Translations under genes and position numbers: made by a program
Part shown: positions 28,201 through 33,342 of the stretch, one piece after another
Layout: every line of letters begins with the position of its first letter
Numbering within the stretch: position 1 is the stretch's first letter
The notes under the pieces: model-generated
Told to the model about the DNA's origin: nothing
Database searches by the model: none
The model's input: only the letters and a program-made list of their open reading frames with translations
Source: an uncultured Flavobacteriaceae bacterium
Lineage (GTDB): Bacteria; Bacteroidota; Bacteroidia; Flavobacteriales; Flavobacteriaceae
Assembly: GCA_947500525.1 (NCBI GenBank)
Contig: CANMSH010000001.1
Span: 434,001-498,000 of the forward strand
Direction of reading: 5' to 3'
DNA length: 64,000 nt

Positions 28201-28694
28201 TGAAAGATGGTGTTGGCAAGAAAAATAAAGGGGGAAAGGAAGGGGAAAATGGTAATAAAGGAGGCGAAGGTCAAGGAGAAAAAATGACTGGTGAACAATA
28301 TCAAATTTACCAGGAGCAGCAAGCTTTACGAAAGTCATTGGAAGAACTAATTGAGAAAGAGGGACATGGAGGAAAAGAAGGAAAGGATGCGCTTGATAAA
28401 ATGAAAATGTTGGAAGAGCAGTTATTAGACAAAGGGTTTGATAATAAGGTACTAGAGAGAATGCTTCAACTAGAGCATGAATTGTTAAAGTTAAAAGACG
28501 CTAGATTAAAGCAAGGAATGGATAGTAAGCGAAAGGCTGATAGCAGCAGTAAGAAATATCAAGAGCGTAGAATTAAAGAATTGCAGTTGCAACGACTATT
28601 TTTTAATCCCAATGAGATCTTGAATAGGCAACCATTGCCGTTGCATACGGATTATAAGAATAGAGTTCGGGAGTATTTTAAAGAGAGTCTGTGA
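25239..28694 (+). CDS. DUF4175-type large membrane protein with coiled coils
   Basis: This 1151-residue protein has two N-terminal membrane hairpins (near residues 24-43, 48-70) and a third segment near 147-165, then a beta-rich periplasmic part (residues ~180-490), then a long Lys/Glu-rich coiled-coil region (~495-830). A Gly/Lys-rich, low-complexity stretch occurs near residues 955-1020 (SGKGGGGKPS and similar), followed by another helical part. The layout and position match DUF4175, a Bacteroidota family of unknown function. It ends one base before ybeY, so the genes are co-transcribed. A structural or scaffold role in the envelope is only a guess. Confidence 0.8.
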   Translation: MVSFNNIREKLQQFIKKYYTNELIKGFILFAAFGLLYFIFTLFIEHFLWLRPSARSILFFGFILVELALLARFIALPLFKLMGLQKGISLEDASKIIGNHFPEVDDKLLNVLQLNQESRESELLMASIEQKAADLQPIPFKLAINFKNNAKYLKYLAIPLIIWLFTLISGNNDIFKNSLDRVVHYKTAYEPPAPFMFKILNKELTTIEGETFEVQIETIGDLVPENAKIYFNEENYFLRDDGVGRFTHVFTNVSDPILFYVEANGVRSKSYELNVLKIPTVVGFEMFLNYPNYTKKSNETVKNSGNAVAPEGTTITWNIRTQEAETVTWSSLVNNETSEEFNEKTTNVFTISKQVRDHLKYKVSVSNGNLKDYEKLNYAIQVIKDEYPEIAIKSDVDSVSRGPVQFVGQLSDDYGLSKLNLVYYDSNNRDSIKKQEIEINKTTFEEFYYVFDPKGDLNLEEGKDYEVYFEAFDNDGVNGSKSVKSKVYSFRTKTKQEISEDILKEQKESLDELDKAAKRTEKLSKDFEEFSKKIKNKPELNWNDKNEMNQFLKRQEQYQEMFEEQTQKLKENLDEQGENDDNQSLKDKKEELQKRIKETAEMQRKEKLLEELEKMAEKLDKEGMLEKLDKLTEQNKQSKRSLERLLELTKRYYVEKKATDIADKLDALAKKQEKLSDSIVNTAGNQEKLNEVFEDIKKGLDELEKENLKLQLPMDLPDTGRDEKEIEDNMKEAKNELNKLTELDPRLLTKKDLFMMGLEEKDKQKLIDEYDEKKKREESLDKERSDLSREREQDKKAKQNAQRKQKSAAKKMKEMSSSMKGAMMEMQGRGLEENIDDLRAIVENLVSFSLDQEQLMLSLDGVNASHASYPRKLKKQQILKEHFEHIDDSLYTLSLRLQELSVNIQKDITEAHYNIDKSLENIAENRMRQGISNQQYTMTAANNLADVLSDMLNSLQNPSMGSGKGGGGKPSVGLPDIIEKQKGLNEKMKDGVGKKNKGGKEGENGNKGGEGQGEKMTGEQYQIYQEQQALRKSLEELIEKEGHGGKEGKDALDKMKMLEEQLLDKGFDNKVLERMLQLEHELLKLKDARLKQGMDSKRKADSSSKKYQERRIKELQLQRLFFNPNEILNRQPLPLHTDYKNRVREYFKESL

Positions 28695-28695
28695 T

Positions 28696-29112
28696 ATGAT
28701 TTTGTACAATAGCGAATTAGATTATAGACTAGAGATAGAGGATGATGTATCTGAATGGCTAAGGTCATGCATTACCAAGGAGTTGAAGAAAGAGGGAGAA
28801 ATACAGTATATCTTTTGCGACGATCAATATTTAGTAGAAAAAAATGTTAAATACTTGAATCACAATACGTTAACTGATATTATTAGCTTTGATTATACAG
28901 TTGGGACGATCTTGTCTGGAGATATATTCATATCTATTGAAAGGGTTAAAGAGAATGCAAAAGAGTTTAATGAAGAATTTTTGACAGAGTTATGTCGTGT
29001 TATGATTCATGGTATTTTACATTTTTGTGGTTATAAGGATAAGACGGAGCATGAGAAGGAGATAATGCGAAAGAAAGAGGATTATTACTTATCTTTGCGG
29101 ACTTTTAGTTAA
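28696..29112 (+). CDS. ybeY: Endoribonuclease YbeY (16S rRNA maturation)
   Basis: This 138-residue protein is YbeY, a metal-dependent RNase needed for 16S rRNA 3' processing and ribosome quality control. Diagnostic segments are LNHNTLTDIISFDY, the SGDIFISIERVKENA strand and the zinc site IHGILHFCGYKDKTEHE. In E. coli-type proteins the metal motif is HGxLHLxGYDH; here the third His position is Asp. I recall the same GYKD form in other Bacteroidota, so this is probably a lineage variant. It sits between the DUF4175 gene and parS/mnmG. Confidence 0.93.
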   Translation: MILYNSELDYRLEIEDDVSEWLRSCITKELKKEGEIQYIFCDDQYLVEKNVKYLNHNTLTDIISFDYTVGTILSGDIFISIERVKENAKEFNEEFLTELCRVMIHGILHFCGYKDKTEHEKEIMRKKEDYYLSLRTFS

Positions 29113-29113
29113 A

Positions 29114-29129
29114 TGTTCCACGTGAAACA
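29114..29129. other. parS: parS centromere-like site 1 (ParB binding), exact match
   Basis: The 16-bp near-palindrome TGTTCCACGTGAAACA matches the bacterial parS consensus TGTTNCACGTGAAACA exactly. ParB nucleates on parS and spreads over flanking DNA to organise the chromosome origin region and load SMC. The site lies in the 27-base gap between ybeY and mnmG. A second near-identical site is at 31494-31509. No parA or parB gene is in the window. Confidence 0.92.
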
Positions 29130-29139
29130 TATTAAATAG

Positions 29140-31017
29140 ATGGGTATATTTGAATCAACATATGATGTAATTGTAGTTGGCGGTGGTCATGCGGGCAGTG
29201 AGGCAGCGGCGGCAGCGGCAAATATGGGCGCGAAAACGCTGTTGATTACAATGAATCTTCAGAACATCGCTCAAATGAGTTGTAATCCTGCAATGGGAGG
29301 AATTGCCAAAGGACAGATTGTTAGAGAAATCGATGCGTTGGGCGGTTATAGCGGGATTGTAAGTGATAAATCCGCTATACAGTTTAAGATGTTGAATAAA
29401 TCTAAAGGGCCTGCTATGTGGAGCCCAAGGGTTCAAAGTGACCGTATGCGTTTCGCTGAAGAATGGAGAATGATGTTGGAACAGACCGAAAACTTAGATT
29501 TTTATCAAGAATCTGTTAATGGTTTAATAGTTAAAGGGGATCAAATAGTAGGGGTTCGAACGTCTTTGGGAAGTGAAATATTTTCAAGATCTGTTATTGT
29601 TACAGCTGGTACTTTTTTGAATGGTTTGATTCACATCGGTGATAAGAATTTTGGCGGTGGTAGAGCTGGAGAAAAAGCAGCAACCGGAATAACGGAAGAC
29701 TTGGTGAAACTTGGTTTTGTGTCTGGAAGGATGAAGACAGGTACCCCGCCTCGAGTTGATGGGAGATCGTTAGATTTTACAAAAATGATAGAGCAACCGG
29801 GAGATGTTGTTCCTGAGAAATTTTCATATACTGAGTTAACAAAACCTCTTAAGGAACAGAGGTCATGTCATATGACATATACAAGTAATGAGGTACATGA
29901 TATATTAAGAGAGGGCTTCGATAGGTCACCTATGTTTAACGGTAGAATACAGAGTATAGGACCTAGGTATTGCCCGTCTATAGAAGACAAAATAGATCGG
30001 TTCGCGACTAAAGATAGGCATCAAATGTTTATAGAACCTGAAGGTTGGAATACGGTAGAGATTTATGTTAATGGCTTTTCTACATCTTTGCCAGAAGATG
30101 TGCAAGTTAAGGCGCTTCGTAAAGTTGCCGGATTTGAGCATGTAAAGTTTTTTCGTTTCGGTTATGCAATAGAATATGATTACTTTCCTCCTACACAATT
30201 GCAACATACGTTAGAAACGAAACTTGTAAATAACTTGTATTTTGCGGGTCAGATAAATGGAACAACGGGATATGAGGAGGCGGCGGCACAAGGATTGATG
30301 GCTGGGATAAATGCGGCCTTAAAAGTCCAAGAAAGAGACCCTTTTATATTGAAACGAAACGAAGCTTATATTGGAGTTTTAATAGATGATCTCATAACAA
30401 AAGGGACCGAAGAACCATATAGAATGTTCACGAGTCGTGCGGAGTATAGGACTTTATTAAGACAAGATAATGCTGATCTAAGATTAACGCCTATGTCAAA
30501 TAAAATTGGTTTGGCATCAGATGAGCGTTTAAGAAGAGTCATAGAAAAACAAGAGAAATCAGATCTATTTGTAAGCTTTTTAAAAGAAACAAGTGTCCGA
30601 CCTGAAGCAATCAATTCGATTTTGAATAATAAAGAGTCTGCAGAAATTTCGCAATCAATGAAGATGTTTAAAATAGCTGCCAGACCTCAACTAGATTTTA
30701 ACGATGTACGTCAGTTCCCTGGAGTAAATGATTTTATAGTAGATAATAAGATTGATAGAGAGATTATAGAACAGACAGAAATTCATGTTAAATATGCTGG
30801 TTATATCCAAAAGGAGAAGAGCAATGCTGACAAGTTGAATAGACTTGAAAATATAGCGATTCCATCTAATTTTGACTATTATAAGGTGAAGTCATTATCT
30901 TATGAAGCAAGAGAAAAGTTAACGTCGATTCAGCCAAAAACGATCTCTCAAGCGAGTAGAATCTCAGGAGTTTCACCAAGCGATGTTTCGGTTTTATTAG
31001 TATATATGGGTAGGTAA
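29140..31017 (+). CDS. mnmG: tRNA uridine-34 5-carboxymethylaminomethyl modification enzyme MnmG (GidA)
   Basis: This 625-residue FAD-dependent enzyme, with MnmE, adds carboxymethylaminomethyl groups to wobble uridine of certain tRNAs. The N-terminal FAD motif is VIVVGGGHAGSEAAAAAANMG (residues ~10-30), followed by QMSCNPAMGGIAKGQIVREID, the RMKTGTPPRVDGRS segment with the family's conserved GTPPR, and FAGQINGTTGYEEAAAQGLMAG. The C-terminal helical domain ends in the usual short tail (SVLLVYMGR). Length fits the family. It lies 10 bases after a parS site, and its stop overlaps the next ATG by one base. Confidence 0.98.
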   Translation: MGIFESTYDVIVVGGGHAGSEAAAAAANMGAKTLLITMNLQNIAQMSCNPAMGGIAKGQIVREIDALGGYSGIVSDKSAIQFKMLNKSKGPAMWSPRVQSDRMRFAEEWRMMLEQTENLDFYQESVNGLIVKGDQIVGVRTSLGSEIFSRSVIVTAGTFLNGLIHIGDKNFGGGRAGEKAATGITEDLVKLGFVSGRMKTGTPPRVDGRSLDFTKMIEQPGDVVPEKFSYTELTKPLKEQRSCHMTYTSNEVHDILREGFDRSPMFNGRIQSIGPRYCPSIEDKIDRFATKDRHQMFIEPEGWNTVEIYVNGFSTSLPEDVQVKALRKVAGFEHVKFFRFGYAIEYDYFPPTQLQHTLETKLVNNLYFAGQINGTTGYEEAAAQGLMAGINAALKVQERDPFILKRNEAYIGVLIDDLITKGTEEPYRMFTSRAEYRTLLRQDNADLRLTPMSNKIGLASDERLRRVIEKQEKSDLFVSFLKETSVRPEAINSILNNKESAEISQSMKMFKIAARPQLDFNDVRQFPGVNDFIVDNKIDREIIEQTEIHVKYAGYIQKEKSNADKLNRLENIAIPSNFDYYKVKSLSYEAREKLTSIQPKTISQASRISGVSPSDVSVLLVYMGR

Positions 31018-31505
31018 TGCAAGAAGTAGTGCTACAACAAACGAAACCGCAGCAGGTAAAAATTACGGCTTTTATCCTGCTAGTTTTGACGCCTATTCTT
31101 TGGTATTATAACGAGAATTCAATCGAGAAAGTTTTAACCGTATTGTTTATTGCGATTCTTATGTTAGGTTATTCTGTTTCGTATAAAATCAAAAGCGATT
31201 TTGATAACTATAAGGTAATTAATGTATTTAAAGTACCATTATGGAATCAAAGAAAAGCCTTTATATTTCCTGACTATATTTCGGTGTTTTCAGCATCCTA
31301 TAAGAAGGATAATGAGTGGGGAGCGGTCTCAGCGTTGGGCACAAAATCTAAGACTCAAAATGTCGTTATTAAATTCTTTAGTAATAGGGCCAATGAAATT
31401 GTATACAAATCGAACAGTTACGAGGATGTTTTAGAGAAGGCAAATGAATTGAGTAAGCTGTTAAATGTTCGTATACATGATTCGGTTAAAAATAGTTCCA
31501 CGTGA
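31017..31505 (+). CDS. Hypothetical membrane-anchored protein
   Basis: This 162-residue protein has two membrane segments near the N-terminus (around residues 18-30 and 37-52, a tight hairpin) and a C-terminal soluble beta-rich domain of about 100 residues with a FKVPLWNQRKAFIFPDYISVFSA stretch. It starts in the mnmG stop codon (TAATG) and ends inside the second parS site, overlapping the methyltransferase start by 4 bases. I do not recognise a family. It resembles small PH-like or membrane-anchored domains only in general layout. Tight coupling on both sides indicates one operon with mnmG and the methyltransferase. Confidence 0.75.
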   Translation: MQEVVLQQTKPQQVKITAFILLVLTPILWYYNENSIEKVLTVLFIAILMLGYSVSYKIKSDFDNYKVINVFKVPLWNQRKAFIFPDYISVFSASYKKDNEWGAVSALGTKSKTQNVVIKFFSNRANEIVYKSNSYEDVLEKANELSKLLNVRIHDSVKNSST

Positions 31506-31509
31506 AACA
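31494..31509. other. parS: parS site 2, 15 of 16 bases, overlapping a stop and a start codon
   Basis: AGTTCCACGTGAAACA differs from the exact parS only at the first base. The TGA stop codon of the upstream gene (31503-31505) and the GTG start codon of the methyltransferase (31502-31504) both fall inside the core CACGTGAAA. It is 2.4 kb from parS site 1 in the same orientation. Confidence 0.85.
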
Positions 31510-32377
31510 ATTAGATAATTCTCCAATTTTTGATACACCACTAAAGCCGTATTTGTCCTGTAGAGATTATACAGTTTCAAAACAAGAATTTTCTATTCAA
31601 CGAGATGAAAAAACGGATTTGTTGGTAACTTCACCAAGACCTGAAGATCAAGATTTAGGGACATATTACGAAAGCGAAGATTATATTTCGCATTCTGATG
31701 CAAAAAAGTCGCTCTTTGATAGAATATATCAGTTTGTTAGGAATTATACTTTAAAAAGAAAAATTAAACTTTTAGCTTCTTTTGAGGTTTCAGGTAAAGA
31801 GGTGTTGGATATAGGAGCAGGAACAGGAGATTTTTTAGTAGCATGCAAAAATCACGGTTGGAATATTACTGGAGTAGAACCAAACGAAAAGGCCAAAGAA
31901 ATTGCCTCATTAAAAATAGGAAAAAAATTAGTATCCAATATCGAGGGTCTTATTGATCAGCAATATGATATCATCACTATGTGGCATGTTTTAGAACATG
32001 TGCCTAATTTAGCGATGTACGTAGATCAATTAAAACAATTATTAAAACCTAATGGCATTCTTGTAGTGGCGGTTCCAAACCATAAAAGTTATGATGCCCA
32101 GTATTACGGTACATTTTGGGCGGCCTATGATGTTCCAAGACATTTATGGCACTTTTCGCAAAGAGCTATAGAAAGTTTATTTGGTAAAAATAATATGAAG
32201 GTCATTAAAACAGTACCAATGAAATTTGATGCTTTCTATGTTAGTTTATTGTCAGAAAAATATCAGTCAGGTAAAATGAATCCGATCAAGGCGATGTTTA
32301 CAGGATTAAGATCAAATATGAAGGCACGACGAACAAAAGAATATTCATCGCTTATTTATATCATAAAAAATGCTTAA
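31502..32377 (+). CDS. Class I SAM-dependent methyltransferase
   Basis: This 291-residue protein has a Rossmann-type methyltransferase core: motif I is EVLDIGAGTGDFLVACKNHGW (near residue 100), followed by ITGVEPNEKAKEIA, then ITMWHVLEHVPN near residue 160 and LLKPNGILVVAVPN. The N-terminal ~90 residues contain a CRDYTVSKQEF segment often seen in surface-polysaccharide or ubiquinone-like methyltransferases of this phylum. The substrate is unknown. The start is a GTG at 31502 that lies within a parS site and overlaps the upstream stop by 4 bases; no better in-frame ATG is nearby. A 211-base intergenic region follows. Confidence 0.88.
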   Translation: MKQLDNSPIFDTPLKPYLSCRDYTVSKQEFSIQRDEKTDLLVTSPRPEDQDLGTYYESEDYISHSDAKKSLFDRIYQFVRNYTLKRKIKLLASFEVSGKEVLDIGAGTGDFLVACKNHGWNITGVEPNEKAKEIASLKIGKKLVSNIEGLIDQQYDIITMWHVLEHVPNLAMYVDQLKQLLKPNGILVVAVPNHKSYDAQYYGTFWAAYDVPRHLWHFSQRAIESLFGKNNMKVIKTVPMKFDAFYVSLLSEKYQSGKMNPIKAMFTGLRSNMKARRTKEYSSLIYIIKNA

Positions 32378-32544
32378 TTCTAATTTTAAGAGGTTTTAAG
32401 AGGTTTTTACCCTTTAAAAGGTGTAGTTTGTGGGTCAACTTAGAAAACAGACCTTAGCTTAGAGCTGTTCAGGCCAATATAAATAGTCTTTATTTATAGA
32501 TTTTAAATTAATGATAATTTTTAATTATACAGTGTTTTGCTAAC

Positions 32545-32572
32545 TTGAGACAAGACTATTTTTATATATTTG
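32545..32572 (+). promoter_or_regulatory. Strong promoter of the OmpH/Skp gene (TTG-N17-TATATTTG)
   Basis: TTG (32545-32547) and TATATTTG (32565-32572) with 17 bases between match the Bacteroidota -33/-7 consensus. The box ends 16 bases before the ATG at 32589. This is the cleanest two-part promoter I found in the window. Confidence 0.75.
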
Positions 32573-32588
32573 CCACCAATATTTTAAA

Positions 32589-33149
32589 ATGAAAATAATG
32601 AAAAATGTAATTGCAATAGTAATCACTTCGCTCGTGTTACTCTCGTGTAACCAAACTAAGATAGGATATGTAGATATTGAAGAGGTGCTCAAAGAGTATA
32701 AAGGTACGAAGACGGCAGAAAAGAAAATGAATGAAAAATCAGCTCAAATAAAGAGTCAATTAGATGCAATGGCTGCTGAATATCAGAAAGAGGTGACAGA
32801 TTATTATAATAAGAGAAATAAAATGTCAGCTAAAAAGGTTCAAGAAACGGAAGCAACCTTGACTCAAAAGAACCAGCAACTTTCGCAACAGCAACAACAG
32901 GCGCAAGCACAAGTTCAAAAAGAAAGTCAAGAAATTATGGAGGAAATAAATGAAACGGTAGCTGACTTTGTTAAAGATTATGCTAAAGCTAATGGGTATA
33001 CCTATATTCTGGGAACTTCAGATCAAACAAAAGCAGTTTTATATGGTGACACAACCTTTGATGTTACAGATGCTGTACTAGAGGAATTAAATGATGCTTA
33101 TAAAAAAGATAAGTCAGTCGAAAAGAAAGACGATACTGTAGACAATTAA
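32589..33149 (+). CDS. OmpH/Skp-like periplasmic chaperone lipoprotein
   Basis: This 186-residue protein has a lipoprotein signal (LVLLSC, Cys at residue 20) and an OmpH/Skp domain: KIGYVDIEEVLKEYKGTKTAEKKMNEK, then a long Gln-rich coiled coil (Gln run near residues 96-106) and the C-terminal YTYILGTSDQTKAVLYGD that closes the trimer body. Skp-type proteins chaperone outer-membrane proteins across the periplasm; here it is lipidated rather than free. The tail is Lys/Asp-rich. It precedes a large OmpA-family gene and is followed by a terminator. Confidence 0.92.
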   Translation: MKIMKNVIAIVITSLVLLSCNQTKIGYVDIEEVLKEYKGTKTAEKKMNEKSAQIKSQLDAMAAEYQKEVTDYYNKRNKMSAKKVQETEATLTQKNQQLSQQQQQAQAQVQKESQEIMEEINETVADFVKDYAKANGYTYILGTSDQTKAVLYGDTTFDVTDAVLEELNDAYKKDKSVEKKDDTVDN

Positions 33150-33175
33150 CGTAATGATTTGATTATAAATAACTT

Positions 33176-33212
33176 AAAGCCTCAAATTTTTTAATTCGAG
33201 GCTTTTGTTTTT
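33176..33212 (+). terminator. Intrinsic terminator after the OmpH/Skp gene
   Basis: The inverted repeat AAAGCCTC (33176-33183) / GAGGCTTT (33198-33205) with an AT-rich loop is followed by a T-rich tract (TTTTGTTTTTTG). It makes the OmpH/Skp gene a separate unit from the OmpA-family gene. Confidence 0.88.
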
Positions 33213-33342
33213 TGCAAAATTCCGCGCTCGAGATTGCGCGAATATTAATAAATTTATAATTTTACAAGAAAATTTAAATTATTTTATACTTAAGTTATGA
33301 AATAGTCGTTTATAGTAGAACATTTAACTCAACCTTCAACTT

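Noticed and set aside
32384..32403. Two tandem copies of TTTTAAGAGG after the methyltransferase gene
   Set aside because: Only two 10-base copies in AT-rich DNA; too short to call a repeat element or a terminator.
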